Below are positions 7,903 to 17,037 of a stretch of DNA of 64,000 nucleotides, piece by piece. The notes beneath the pieces are model-generated. The model saw only the letters and a program-made list of their open reading frames with translations, did no database searches and was not told the origin of the DNA. The number at the start of each line of letters is the position of its first letter. Position 1 is the stretch's first letter. The DNA is taken from positions 1,736,001 through 1,800,000 of the forward strand of contig NZ_CP054931.1 of NCBI RefSeq assembly GCF_013364355.1, written 5' to 3'. The translations under genes and the position numbers were made by a program. This stretch comes from Stenotrophomonas sp. NA06056 (lineage in GTDB: Bacteria; Pseudomonadota; Gammaproteobacteria; Xanthomonadales; Xanthomonadaceae).

Positions 7903-9561
7903 ATGCAGCCCTGGCAACACGTGTACGACCCCGCTGGCAACCTGTGGTTGTCGAGCCTGATCGCGCTGCTGCCGATCGCCTTCTTCTTCATTGCCCTGGC
8001 CGTGCTGCGCATGAAGGGCTGGATCGCCGGCACCCTCACCGTGGCCATCGCGCTTGGCGTGGCGCTGCTGTTCTATCGCATGCCCGTGGCGCAGGCGCTG
8101 GGCGCGGCCGGCTTCGGCTTCGTCTATGGCCTGTGGCCGATTGCGTGGATCATCATCGGCGCGGTGTTCCTGTACAAGGTTTCGGTCAAGACCGGCCAGT
8201 TCGACATCATCCGCGCCTCGATCCTGTCGGTCACCGAGGACCAGCGGTTGCAGATGCTGATGGTCGGCTTTGCCTTCGGAGCCTTCCTGGAAGGCGCGGC
8301 CGGGTTCGGTGCGCCGGTGGCGATCACCGCCGCGCTGCTGGTCGGGCTGGGCTTCAAGCCGTTGTATGCGGCCGGGCTGTGCCTGATCGTCAACACCGCG
8401 CCGGTGGCGTTCGGCGCGATGGGCATTCCGATCATCGTGGCGGGGCAGGTGACGGGACTGGATGCGTTCGAGATCGGCCAGATGGCGGGTCGCCAGCTGC
8501 CGTTCCTGACCATCATCGTGCTGTTCTGGATCATGGCGATCATGGATGGCTGGCGTGGCATCAAGGAAACCTGGCCGGCGGTGCTGGTGGCCGGTGGCTC
8601 GTTCGCCATCGCCCAGTACCTGACCTCCAACTTCATCGGCCCGGAACTGCCGGACATCACCGCCTCGCTGGCGTCGCTGGTCTGCCTGACCCTGTTCCTG
8701 CGCCGTTGGAAGCCGGTGCGGATCTTCCGCTTCGATACCGAAACCAGCGCCGAGGCGGCTGCACAGGCGCTGGAAGCGCCGCGCCATAGCGTCGGCCAGA
8801 TCGCCAAGGCATGGTCGCCGTTCCTGATCCTCACCGCGATGGTCACCGTGTGGAGCATCAAGCCGTTCAAGTCGTTGTTCGCAGCTGGTGGCCCGTTGGA
8901 GAGCTGGGTGCTGAAGATCCCGGTGCCGGGCCTGGACCAGCTGGTGCAGAAGATGCCGCCGATCGTCGATGCGCCGCTGAGCTATGAGGCGGTCTACAAG
9001 TTCGACTGGTTCTCGGCCACCGGTACCTCGATCATTCTCGCTGCGGTGATCGCGATCATCGCGCTGCGGATGCCGGCCAAGGCAGCGCTGCAGACCTTCG
9101 GCGAAACCGTGCGCGAGCTGCGCATGCCGATCTTCTCCATCGGCATGGTGCTGGCCTTCGCCTTCATCGCCAACTATTCGGGCCTGTCGGCCACGCTGGC
9201 GCTGGCATTGGCGCACACCGGCAAGGCGTTCCCGTTCTTCTCGCCGTTCCTGGGCTGGCTGGGCGTGTTCCTGACCGGTTCGGATACCTCGTCCAATGCG
9301 CTGTTCTCGGCGCTGCAGGCCACCACCGCGCAGCAGATCGGCGTGTCCGACGTGCTGCTGGTGGCGGCCAACACCACCGGCGGCGTCACCGGCAAGATGA
9401 TCTCGCCGCAGTCCATTGCCATTGCCTGCGCAGCGGTGGGCCTGGCCGGCAAGGAATCGGACCTGTTCCGCTTCACCGTCAAGCACAGCCTGATCTTCAC
9501 CACGATGGTCGGCCTGATCACCCTGGCCCAGGCCTACTGGCTGACCTGGATGATTCCCTGA
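7903..9561 (+). CDS. lldP: L-lactate permease
   Basis: A 552-residue inner-membrane transporter with 12 or more hydrophobic segments. It has the LctP/GlcA hallmarks: an N-terminal [13 protein letters not shown], the [14 protein letters not shown] motif and the late [18 protein letters not shown]. It imports L-lactate, and in relatives also D-lactate and glycolate, with protons. The start is placed at MQPWQ, the family's usual N-terminus, although the frame is open further upstream. It is the first gene of lldP-lldR-lldD-dld, and the leader holds two LldR-type operators. Confidence 0.93.
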   Translation: MQPWQHVYDPAGNLWLSSLIALLPIAFFFIALAVLRMKGWIAGTLTVAIALGVALLFYRMPVAQALGAAGFGFVYGLWPIAWIIIGAVFLYKVSVKTGQFDIIRASILSVTEDQRLQMLMVGFAFGAFLEGAAGFGAPVAITAALLVGLGFKPLYAAGLCLIVNTAPVAFGAMGIPIIVAGQVTGLDAFEIGQMAGRQLPFLTIIVLFWIMAIMDGWRGIKETWPAVLVAGGSFAIAQYLTSNFIGPELPDITASLASLVCLTLFLRRWKPVRIFRFDTETSAEAAAQALEAPRHSVGQIAKAWSPFLILTAMVTVWSIKPFKSLFAAGGPLESWVLKIPVPGLDQLVQKMPPIVDAPLSYEAVYKFDWFSATGTSIILAAVIAIIALRMPAKAALQTFGETVRELRMPIFSIGMVLAFAFIANYSGLSATLALALAHTGKAFPFFSPFLGWLGVFLTGSDTSSNALFSALQATTAQQIGVSDVLLVAANTTGGVTGKMISPQSIAIACAAVGLAGKESDLFRFTVKHSLIFTTMVGLITLAQAYWLTWMIP

Positions 9562-9613
9562 GCATGCACAACAGGCCGACCAACAGCGGCGGGCTTCGGG
9601 CCACAATGACGCC

Positions 9614-10378
9614 ATGAGTACACAACGGGTTTCGGACAAGGTGGCCGCGCAGCTGCGTGCGCTGGTTCAGGAGCGGCAGCTGCAGCCGGGCGACAGGCTG
9701 CCGGCCGAGCGCACGCTGTCGGTGCAGCTGGGGGTCTCGCGCACCGCGCTGCGCGAGGCCATCGCGCAGTTGGCCAGCCACGGCCTGCTGACCGCGCGGG
9801 TGGGCGGTGGCACCTATGTGAGCGAGCCCGCCGCACGGGCACGGCAGGCACTGGATGAGCCGCTGGTGCCGTACCTGCCGTTGTTCCAGGGCGACCCGGA
9901 ATATCGATTCGACGTGCTGGAGATCCGCCACGCGCTGGAAGGCGCTACGGCCTGGCACGCGGCGTTGCGCGCGACCGACGAGGACCGCGCGCGTATCGCC
10001 CAGGCGTTCCAGACCATGATGGACGCGCACGGAAAGGACGATCCCACCGGCGAGGCCGAGGCGGATGCGGCCTTCCATCTGTCCATCGCCGAGGCGTCAC
10101 ACAATCTGGTGCTGCTGCAGGTGATGCGTGGCCTGTTCGAGCTGCTGCAGACCAACATCTCGCAGAGCCGTGAAAAGCTGTACACCTCGGCCAGGACCTT
10201 CTCGCCGTTGTCAGACCAGCACCGCGAGATGATGGATGCGGTGCTGGCCGGCGACCCCGAACGTGCGCGCGCCGCCGCGCATGCCCACCTCGAGTTCGTG
10301 CACACCACGCTGCGCACCCTCGATGACAACGAAGCCCGGCGTACGCGGGCTTCGCGTCTACCTTCCCCACACGGTTGA
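9614..10378 (+). CDS. lldR: Lactate-responsive GntR-family regulator
   Basis: A 254-residue FadR-subfamily regulator. The N-terminal winged helix-turn-helix is at about residues 5-72 ([20 protein letters not shown]...LREAIAQL). The all-helical FCD ligand domain follows, with metal-binding Asp/His positions in [23 protein letters not shown] and [11 protein letters not shown]. It would repress the operon from the TGGT-N3-ACCA sites upstream of lldP and be released by lactate. The last codons contain an 8-bp inverted repeat (10331-10353) just before lldD. Confidence 0.9.
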   Translation: MSTQRVSDKVAAQLRALVQERQLQPGDRLPAERTLSVQLGVSRTALREAIAQLASHGLLTARVGGGTYVSEPAARARQALDEPLVPYLPLFQGDPEYRFDVLEIRHALEGATAWHAALRATDEDRARIAQAFQTMMDAHGKDDPTGEAEADAAFHLSIAEASHNLVLLQVMRGLFELLQTNISQSREKLYTSARTFSPLSDQHREMMDAVLAGDPERARAAAHAHLEFVHTTLRTLDDNEARRTRASRLPSPHG

Positions 10379-10382
10379 CCCC

Positions 10383-11522
10383 ATGATCATTTCCGCCTCC
10401 ACCGACTACCGTGCAGCAGCCGAACGTCGCCTGCCGCCGTTCCTGTTCCACTACATCGATGGCGGCGCCTATGCCGAGCACACGCTGAAGCGAAACGTGT
10501 CCGACCTGTCCGACATCGCGCTGCGCCAGCGCATCCTGCGCAACATGTCTGACCTGAGCCTGGAAACCGAGCTGTTCGGCGAGAAGCTGGCAATGCCGGT
10601 GGCGCTGGCCCCGGTTGGCCTGACCGGCATGTACGCCCGCCGTGGCGAGGTACAGGCTGCACGCGCGGCCGACAGCCGCGGCATTCCGTTCACCCTGTCC
10701 ACCGTGTCGGTGTGCCCGATCGAAGAAGTCGCGCCGGCGATCCAGCGCCCGATGTGGTTCCAGCTGTACGTGCTGCGCGACCGTGGTTTCATGCGCAATG
10801 CACTGGAGCGCGCACAGGCGGCGGGCGTGACCACGCTGGTGTTCACCGTGGACATGCCGGTACCCGGTGCGCGCTATCGCGACGCACACTCGGGCATGAG
10901 TGGTCCGAACGCTGCAATGCGCCGCATCGGCCAGGCCATCACCCATCCGCGCTGGGCGTGGGACGTGGGCCTGCGCGGACGCCCGCATGACCTCGGCAAC
11001 ATTTCCACCTACCGTGGCAACCCTACGGGCCTGGAGGACTACATCGGTTGGCTGGGCAGCAACTTCGATCCGTCCATTTCGTGGAAGGATCTGGAATGGA
11101 TCCGCGAGTTCTGGAAGGGTCCGATGGTGATCAAGGGCATCCTCGACCCGGACGATGCGCGTGACGCGGTCGCCTTCGGCGCCGATGGCATCGTGGTCTC
11201 CAACCACGGCGGCCGCCAGCTCGATGGTGTGTTGTCCACTGCGCGCGCCTTGCCAGCCATTGCCGACGCGGTGCAGGGCGACCTGAAGATCCTCGCCGAT
11301 TCGGGTATCCGCACCGGTCTGGACGTGGTGCGCATGCTGGCGCTGGGTGCCGATACCGTGCTGCTGGGTCGCGCCTTCGTCTACGCGCTTGCCGCGCAGG
11401 GCGAGGCCGGCGTGGCCAACCTGCTGGACCTGATCGCCAAGGAAATGCGCGTGGCGATGACATTGACCGGCGCGCACTGCATCGCCGATATCGGCCGTGA
11501 TTCGCTGGTGCGCCTGCCATGA
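10383..11522 (+). CDS. lldD: L-lactate dehydrogenase (quinone), FMN-dependent
   Basis: A 379-residue membrane-associated alpha-hydroxyacid oxidase that converts L-lactate to pyruvate and passes electrons to the quinone pool. It starts with the family's [20 protein letters not shown]. The active-site base is His275 in [10 protein letters not shown], and the late [17 protein letters not shown] loop binds the FMN phosphate. It lies four bases after lldR, and its stop overlaps the dld start by four bases. Confidence 0.95.
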   Translation: MIISASTDYRAAAERRLPPFLFHYIDGGAYAEHTLKRNVSDLSDIALRQRILRNMSDLSLETELFGEKLAMPVALAPVGLTGMYARRGEVQAARAADSRGIPFTLSTVSVCPIEEVAPAIQRPMWFQLYVLRDRGFMRNALERAQAAGVTTLVFTVDMPVPGARYRDAHSGMSGPNAAMRRIGQAITHPRWAWDVGLRGRPHDLGNISTYRGNPTGLEDYIGWLGSNFDPSISWKDLEWIREFWKGPMVIKGILDPDDARDAVAFGADGIVVSNHGGRQLDGVLSTARALPAIADAVQGDLKILADSGIRTGLDVVRMLALGADTVLLGRAFVYALAAQGEAGVANLLDLIAKEMRVAMTLTGAHCIADIGRDSLVRLP

Positions 11523-13225
11523 GTGATCGCAATACGGTGCTGGAACAGTTGCGTGCCGCGGTGGGGGACCGCCACGTACTGACCGGTGACAAGGCCACCC
11601 GTCGCTTCCGTCGCGGCTATCGCTTCGGCGACGGCCCGGTACTGGCGGTGGTGCGCCCGGGTACGCTGCTGCAGCTGTGGCGTGTGCTGCAGGCGGCGGT
11701 GCAGGGCGGCGCGGCGGTCATCCTGCAGGCAGCCAATACCGGCCTGACCGGCGGTTCCACCCCGGATGGCGACGATTATGGCCGGCCGATCGTGCTGGTC
11801 AGCACCCTGCGCCTGACCGGCATCCAGCTGTTGAACGAGGGGCGGCAGGTGCTGTGCCTGCCCGGCGCGACGCTGGACCGTCTGGAGCAGACGCTGGCAC
11901 CGCTCGGCCGTGAGCCGCACTCGGTGATCGGCTCGTCCTGCATCGGTGCCTCGGTGCTGGGCGGTATCTGCAACAACTCCGGCGGCGCGCTGGTGCGCCG
12001 CGGCCCGGCCTATACCGAGCTGGCGCTGTATGCGCAGGTCGACGCACAGGGCGAACTGCAACTGGTCAACCATCTGGGCATCGCGCTGGGCGATACGCCC
12101 GAACAGATCCTGCAACGCTTGCAGGATGGCGACTACCGCGCCGCAGATGTCAGCAATGGAGATGGCCGCGCCGCCTCCGATCCGCGTTACGCCGAGGAAG
12201 TACGCAAGGTCGACGCCGATACCCCGGCACGCTTCAATGCCGATCCCAGCCGCCATTTCGAGGCGGCCGGTTCGGCCGGCAAGCTGGCCGTGTTCGCGGT
12301 GCGCCTGGATACCTTCGAGAAGGAGGCCGCCGAGGTCTTCTATATCGGCAGCAACCGCACCGACAGCCTGACCGCGATCCGCCGCCAGCTGCTGTCCGGC
12401 TTCGAGCGCCTGCCGATCGCCGGTGAATACATCCACCGCGATGCCTATGACATCGGCGAGCGCTACGGCAAGGACAGTTTCCTGCTGATCGACACGCTCG
12501 GCACCGCGCGCGTACCGGCGGCATTCGCGCTGAAGAGCCGGGTCGATGGCTGGTTCGAACGTCTTGGCCTGCGTGGTGTCACCGACCGGGTGATGCAGGC
12601 GCTGACCGGTCTGCTGCCTTCGCACCTGCCCAAGCGCATGGGCGAGTTCCGCCAGCGGTACGAGCATCACCTGCTGCTGAAGGTTTCCGCACAGGATGCG
12701 GCCGCCACCGAGGCGTGGCTGCGCAGCTTCTTCAACGACCATGAAGGTGGTTACTTCCACTGCACGGCGGACGAAGGGCGCAAGGCGTTCCTGCACCGCT
12801 TCGCCGTGGCCGGTGCCGCCGTGCGTTATCGCGAAGTGCACCGCGGGCAGGTGCAGGACATCGTGGCGCTGGACATCGCGCTGCGCCGCGACGATGCCGA
12901 CTGGTTCGAGCAGCTGCCGGCCGATATCGATGGCCGCCTGCTGCACAAGCTGTACTACGGCCACTTCCTGTGCCACGTGTTCCACCAGGACTACATCGCG
13001 CGCAAGGGCGAAGACCCGATGGCCATCGAGCACGCGATGTGGGCGTTGCTGGACCAGCGCGGTGCCGAGTATCCGGCCGAACACAATGTCGGTCATCTGT
13101 ATCCGGCCAAGCCGGCGCTGGCCGACTTCTACCGCACGCTGGACCCGAGCAATACCTTCAATCCTGGCATTGGCCAGACGTCGAAGGCAAGGCACTGGGG
13201 CAACTGCGACTGCGACGCGCACTGA
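11519..13225 (+). CDS. dld: D-lactate dehydrogenase (quinone), FAD-dependent
   Basis: A 568-residue flavoprotein of the E. coli Dld type, oxidising D-lactate to pyruvate at the membrane. The N-terminal FAD-binding (PCMH) domain includes [17 protein letters not shown] and [18 protein letters not shown]. The C-terminal Dld-specific membrane-binding domain contains [19 protein letters not shown] and ends near [11 protein letters not shown]. Its ATG overlaps lldD in an ATGA junction, so both stereospecific dehydrogenases are translated together. The last gene of the operon. Confidence 0.93.
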   Translation: MSDRNTVLEQLRAAVGDRHVLTGDKATRRFRRGYRFGDGPVLAVVRPGTLLQLWRVLQAAVQGGAAVILQAANTGLTGGSTPDGDDYGRPIVLVSTLRLTGIQLLNEGRQVLCLPGATLDRLEQTLAPLGREPHSVIGSSCIGASVLGGICNNSGGALVRRGPAYTELALYAQVDAQGELQLVNHLGIALGDTPEQILQRLQDGDYRAADVSNGDGRAASDPRYAEEVRKVDADTPARFNADPSRHFEAAGSAGKLAVFAVRLDTFEKEAAEVFYIGSNRTDSLTAIRRQLLSGFERLPIAGEYIHRDAYDIGERYGKDSFLLIDTLGTARVPAAFALKSRVDGWFERLGLRGVTDRVMQALTGLLPSHLPKRMGEFRQRYEHHLLLKVSAQDAAATEAWLRSFFNDHEGGYFHCTADEGRKAFLHRFAVAGAAVRYREVHRGQVQDIVALDIALRRDDADWFEQLPADIDGRLLHKLYYGHFLCHVFHQDYIARKGEDPMAIEHAMWALLDQRGAEYPAEHNVGHLYPAKPALADFYRTLDPSNTFNPGIGQTSKARHWGNCDCDAH

Positions 13226-13292
13226 GCCGCAACGCGACGCCTGCGCTACCATCGGCCCCTCGCAAGGACGCGCCGGTGCGCCCAGGATGATC

Positions 13293-14165
13293 ATGAATTG
13301 CACGCGTATTGCATACGCTCTGTTGTCTGCACTGCTGCTGGCATCGTCGCTGCCGGCCGCGGCGGACGTTGCACCCGTTCAACAGGATGCCGCAGGCAAC
13401 CGGCTTGAAGCGCTGCTGCAGCAGGGCGAGCAGGGAGCGGACGAGCCCGAGCGCTACTGCACTGCCGACGGCCAATGGTGCGTGCGGGCGCTGCCTTCAC
13501 CGGGCGACGACCAGCCGGCATCGCTGGAAGTTGCCGAGCGCGCAGGTGATGCAGCTGAACCGCAGATGCGCTACGTCCCCATCGACGTGGTTGACGACGG
13601 CGACCTGCGGGTCTGGCCCTTCATCGTGCGCCTGGCCGCCGGTACGGGTGCAGGCCAGGCCGTGGCCGATCCGCAGCAGGCGGCACTGCAGAACGTGCTC
13701 GTCGGCGGTCTGGTGGAGGTCCGCACGATGTATTCCGGCGGTGGCGCCAGCGCAACGACCCTGCAACTGGCGCGCATCCGCCATCTCGACGAGGGCATCC
13801 AGGTGGACGCCGACGTGCTGTCGGTTGCGTTGTCGGCCAACAAGATGATCCGGGCCTGTTTCAGCGAGCGCGATTTCGATCAACGCGCCGGTGCCTGCCA
13901 CGACGAATACAGCTTTGATGCGCAACTTGCACTGGCAACCGAAGGGCAGGACATGCCCGTGCTGCGCTACCAGACCGAGGCCAGCAATTATCCGGCCGGG
14001 GTATCACCGCAGCGGGACTCGTTGGCCAAGGGGCGATTGAAGAAAAAGGACCTGCGTACCGAACAGGACGCGGAATGCAGCTATACGCGGCAGTTCCACT
14101 TCAGCGATGGGGTGTTCCACCCCGACCAGGCGCTGCCGGACTGTGCCGGCTATACCGAACCCTGA
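13293..14165 (+). CDS. Exported protein of unknown function
   Basis: A 290-residue protein with a clear signal peptide (MNCTRIAYALLSALLLASSLPAAADV) and several cysteines. The mature part is soluble and beta-rich, with a segment on response to conserved mean-like repeats absent and no motif I recognise. The start at 13293 is favoured over the in-frame ATG at 13287 because CAGGA is then spaced correctly. It follows dld by 67 bases on the same strand but has no evident link to lactate metabolism. Confidence 0.6.
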   Translation: MNCTRIAYALLSALLLASSLPAAADVAPVQQDAAGNRLEALLQQGEQGADEPERYCTADGQWCVRALPSPGDDQPASLEVAERAGDAAEPQMRYVPIDVVDDGDLRVWPFIVRLAAGTGAGQAVADPQQAALQNVLVGGLVEVRTMYSGGGASATTLQLARIRHLDEGIQVDADVLSVALSANKMIRACFSERDFDQRAGACHDEYSFDAQLALATEGQDMPVLRYQTEASNYPAGVSPQRDSLAKGRLKKKDLRTEQDAECSYTRQFHFSDGVFHPDQALPDCAGYTEP

Positions 14166-14170
14166 GCCAC

Positions 14171-14231
14171 ATAGAGCCGAGCCTGCGCTCGGCTGTCACG
14201 GAAGAGCAGCCGAGCGTGGGCTCGGCTCTAC
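14171..14231. repeat. SMAG palindrome pair at a convergent junction
   Basis: Two palindromes with AGCCGAGC/GCTCGGCT stems (14172-14194 and 14208-14231). The first begins with TAGAGCC and the second ends with the CTAC tag. The pair fills the gap between convergent genes and could act as a bidirectional transcript-ending structure. Confidence 0.75.
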
Positions 14232-14248
14232 AAAAACTGTGGCGGCGT

Positions 14249-14542
14249 TTACTCGCAGCGGGTGGCGGTGATGATGTTGTCCTTGTCCACGAACACGCGC
14301 AGGCGGTCCTGGCGGATGTCCTTGGTGGTGATGGTGGCCGGGCCGATGGGGTTGACCATGCCGGCACCGCTTTCGCGGGACAAGCGGCGGATGTTCGGCT
14401 CGTTGGCGGGCTGGCCGATGGCCCAGCCCAGCTGGCTGGCATCGCAGCGGCCACTGCCTTGGACCTCCGGGCCGGGCGTGCTGACACAGGCCGACAGCAA
14501 CAGGGCCGAGGCGGGCAGCAACAGAGTCAGGCGGATGGTCAT
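14249..14542 (-). CDS. I78-family peptidase inhibitor lipoprotein
   Basis: A 97-residue protein with a lipobox (LLLSAC, Cys19), so a periplasm-facing lipoprotein. The mature part has the I78 layout: CDASQLGWAIGQPANEPNIR, a central MVNPIGPATITTKD loop, and RQDRLRVFVDKDNIITATRC at the end. The loop replaces the family's usual G-x-T-M-D stretch with ATITTKD, a small deviation near the reactive site. Two cysteines could form a disulfide. I78 proteins inhibit serine peptidases such as subtilisin and trypsin. AGGAG precedes the start with good spacing. Confidence 0.85.
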   Translation of the reverse strand: MTIRLTLLLPASALLLSACVSTPGPEVQGSGRCDASQLGWAIGQPANEPNIRRLSRESGAGMVNPIGPATITTKDIRQDRLRVFVDKDNIITATRCE

Positions 14543-14746
14543 GCGGGCGCTCCTGCGCAGGGGATTGGCGGCACGATAGCACTGACCGCGCGAAACCCGG
14601 CAGCGTTCGGGTCATTGCCCGTGCGGCCGCCGCACTGCATAGTGGCCGACGTTGCCGGCAGCGTGCCGGCGGGCAGGCCGGGCCACTCCGGTACAGGTGT
14701 TGGGTCCAGTATGACGGCAGGCAGTATCCGTGGCAGGCAGAACACA

Positions 14747-15373
14747 GTGAAGTCGGTGGCTGTGCTGTCGCTGCTTTGCATGGCAGCAACGGTCGTGGCT
14801 GCCGAGCCGATCATCGCGCCCGACGCCGACGCACCTGTGTTCGGTGCCTGGCGCAACCTGCAGACCGAAGCCGGTTACCAGCCGCCCCAGCGCAATCTGG
14901 CGTTCGCGATGCTGCCGCAGGCCGCCACCCGGGGTGATCGCTTCGTCATCCTTGACCGTGAAGGCAAGCGCGCGGTGTGCTGCCTGCAGGTGGCCAGCGA
15001 GTCGCTGGGTGTTGCCGCGCTGCGCGAGCAGTTCCACCTGCCGCAGGCCGGTGTGACCGATCTGAGCAATGGCCGCAGCCCGGCGCGCCCGTACCTGCCG
15101 CATGTCTATGCGATGCAGCGGGTGGATGAACTGGCCGACTATCGTTTCGCCGATGTTGCCGGTGCCTACAGCGATCTGGGTGGGCTGCTGCTGCCTGACG
15201 CCGCCGGGCTGGCCGCTGACGGCAGCGAGGTGCGCCTGGGCGAGGCCCATTATCGCCTGCAGTTCCACCGCCAGCCGCTGGCCGATGATGATGGCGCACT
15301 GGACCGCTATACCCTGCAGGTGTTGCCCGCCGGTGTCCCGGTCGTGGTTGAAGTGCCGTTCGGCACCTACTGA
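14747..15373 (+). CDS. Exported protein of unknown function
   Basis: About 208 residues. Starting at GTG 14747 gives a textbook signal peptide (MKSVAVLSLLCMAATVVAAE); an ATG at 14711 would add 12 residues. The mature part is rich in beta-strand pattern and contains a CC pair in REGKRAVCCLQVAS, with no recognised domain. The upstream 200 bases form a divergent promoter region shared with the I78 inhibitor gene; no specific site is recognised there. Confidence 0.6.
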   Translation: MKSVAVLSLLCMAATVVAAEPIIAPDADAPVFGAWRNLQTEAGYQPPQRNLAFAMLPQAATRGDRFVILDREGKRAVCCLQVASESLGVAALREQFHLPQAGVTDLSNGRSPARPYLPHVYAMQRVDELADYRFADVAGAYSDLGGLLLPDAAGLAADGSEVRLGEAHYRLQFHRQPLADDDGALDRYTLQVLPAGVPVVVEVPFGTY

Positions 15374-15442
15374 TTGCCACATCCTGTTGGCTAGAATGGC
15401 GCGCGGCGCTTCCTGTCGCGCCTGATCCCGCGAGTTGTTGCC

Positions 15443-16216
15443 GTGCGATTCCTGCTGCTTCCCCTGATGTTGCTGGCCGGCTGTGCCAGTGTGCCTGCCA
15501 CGCCGCCGCCGGCCCATTCAGATGCGCTGTGGCGCCTGATCGAGCGTGACTGCCAGGGCGCACAGTCGCCCCGTGGTGACTGCCTGCAGGTGCGTCCGGC
15601 GGTCGACCACCGCGATGTGCTGGTCAAGGACGCGCACGGCCACTATCAGTTCCTGCTGATGCCGCTGGACAAGGTCAGTGGCATCGAAAGCCCCGCGCTG
15701 TACCGACGTGGTGCACCCAATTACTTCGCCGCCGCCTGGCAGGCCCGCGTGCGCACCGAACAGGCGCTGGGCCAACCGCTGCCGCGCAGCGTCGCCAGCC
15801 TGGCATTGAATTCACCGCATGGCCGTTCGCAGCATCAGCTGCACATCCACGTCGACTGCCTGCGCGCTGACGTGCTGCAGGCGCTGGAAGACAACCGCAC
15901 GACGCTCGGTACGCAGTGGGCGCCGCTGCCGGTGCTGCTGCGCGGCCATCGATACCAGGCGCGACTGTTGCCGGGCGAAGCGTTGACCGCCAACCCGCTC
16001 AACCTGCTGGCCTATGACCTGAGCGGTGTGGGCGAGGTTGGCCAGTGGAGCCTGCTGGTGGCGGGGCACGAGTACGTGCACGGTGCACCGGGCTTCATCC
16101 TGCTGGCCACGCAGCTGGATCCCGGCAGCGACAATGATGCCAGTGCCGAGGAGCTGCAGGACCATGCCTGCAGCGTGTTGACCGGCGCCGATGCTTCGCT
16201 GGAGCGGGTGCGCTAG
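15443..16216 (+). CDS. cdh: CDP-diacylglycerol pyrophosphatase (lipoprotein form)
   Basis: A 257-residue protein that splits CDP-diacylglycerol into CMP and phosphatidate, acting at the periplasmic face of the membrane. The HIT-like histidine cluster SQHQLHIHVDC (His131, His134, His136) and the conserved LVKDAHGHYQFLLMPLDKVSGIESP block identify the Cdh family. The N-terminus has a lipobox (LLAGC, Cys14), whereas E. coli Cdh uses a membrane anchor. It starts with GTG. The stop overlaps that of the convergent GNAT gene by two bases. Confidence 0.9.
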   Translation: MRFLLLPLMLLAGCASVPATPPPAHSDALWRLIERDCQGAQSPRGDCLQVRPAVDHRDVLVKDAHGHYQFLLMPLDKVSGIESPALYRRGAPNYFAAAWQARVRTEQALGQPLPRSVASLALNSPHGRSQHQLHIHVDCLRADVLQALEDNRTTLGTQWAPLPVLLRGHRYQARLLPGEALTANPLNLLAYDLSGVGEVGQWSLLVAGHEYVHGAPGFILLATQLDPGSDNDASAEELQDHACSVLTGADASLERVR

Positions 16217-16818
16217 TTTCCTGCCGACTGCCGTTGCCGCCAGAGGGGGGCCGTCAGCGCGTACAACTGGCGGTCCTGCCAGCCCTCGTGATCCAGGTGG
16301 TGATCGCGCAGAAGTCCTTCGCGTTCGAAGCCGATCGCCTGCAAGGTGGCAACCAGCGCGCTGCCTGCATCGGGCGGCAGCAGGACGAACAAGCGGTGGA
16401 TCCCCACCTGTTCGAACAGGAACGTGCACAGCGCCTGCAATGAAGGGGCCAGCTGCCGTTGCCGGGGGCAGCCGCCGGTATGCAGCCAGCGCAGTTCAAC
16501 GCTGCGCGCATGTGCGCACTGCAGCCGCAGGTTCAGCTCGTCCAGCAGCTCACCCGCTGCATCGAAGCTGCCCAGCAGCAGATGATCGTTGTCGTGCTGC
16601 AACTGCGATCGCTGCACACCGCAGAGGAAGCGCGCCTCGGCATCGAGGTGGGCAGGCGGGCTGCAGGTGCGTTCAACCTGACGATAGTGACGACGCCAGG
16701 CCACGAGGTCCGAGCGCTGCAGCGCGCGCAGCACGACGGGACCGTGCTGAAGCAGCAGGAGGTGGCGGCGCAGCACGGGTCGCAGCGGTGGCAGGGGAGT
16801 AGGGGAATGCCGGTTCAT
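16213..16818 (-). CDS. GNAT-family N-acetyltransferase
   Basis: A 201-residue protein of the RimJ/RimL-like GNAT type. It opens with GPVVLRALQRSDLVAWRRHY (strand 1 and helix 1). The central LNLRLQCAHARSVELRWLH is followed by an acetyl-CoA pyrophosphate loop of weak consensus (TGGCPRQRQLAP), and then come the family's HRLFVLLPPDAGSALVATLQAIGFEREG and LRDHHLDHEGWQDRQLYAL. The phosphate loop is less canonical than Q/RxxGxG/A. Likely acetylates a protein N-terminus or small amine; substrate unknown. Confidence 0.78.
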   Translation of the reverse strand: MNRHSPTPLPPLRPVLRRHLLLLQHGPVVLRALQRSDLVAWRRHYRQVERTCSPPAHLDAEARFLCGVQRSQLQHDNDHLLLGSFDAAGELLDELNLRLQCAHARSVELRWLHTGGCPRQRQLAPSLQALCTFLFEQVGIHRLFVLLPPDAGSALVATLQAIGFEREGLLRDHHLDHEGWQDRQLYALTAPLWRQRQSAGN

Positions 16819-17037
16819 GGGGTGGGACGATGACGCACAGCGGCGAGCGGGAACAATAAAAGAAGTTGCAAACGCAGCACCGTTGCGGCTTGCGGTCTGA
16901 TTCGGTTCAGGCATAAGGCCATCAGGGCTGGTCATTTCCGTTGCAACCATCCGTTCAGGACACTTTCGTTACGGGATCGTTATGCGCGCACCGTCGCCAG
17001 CGCCCCGGACCACCCGCCCAACTCCCCCAGGAAGCCC

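Noticed and set aside
16819..17037. Fur box upstream of the TonB receptor
   Set aside because: No sequence near the GATAATGATAATCATTATC consensus could be found in the leader.
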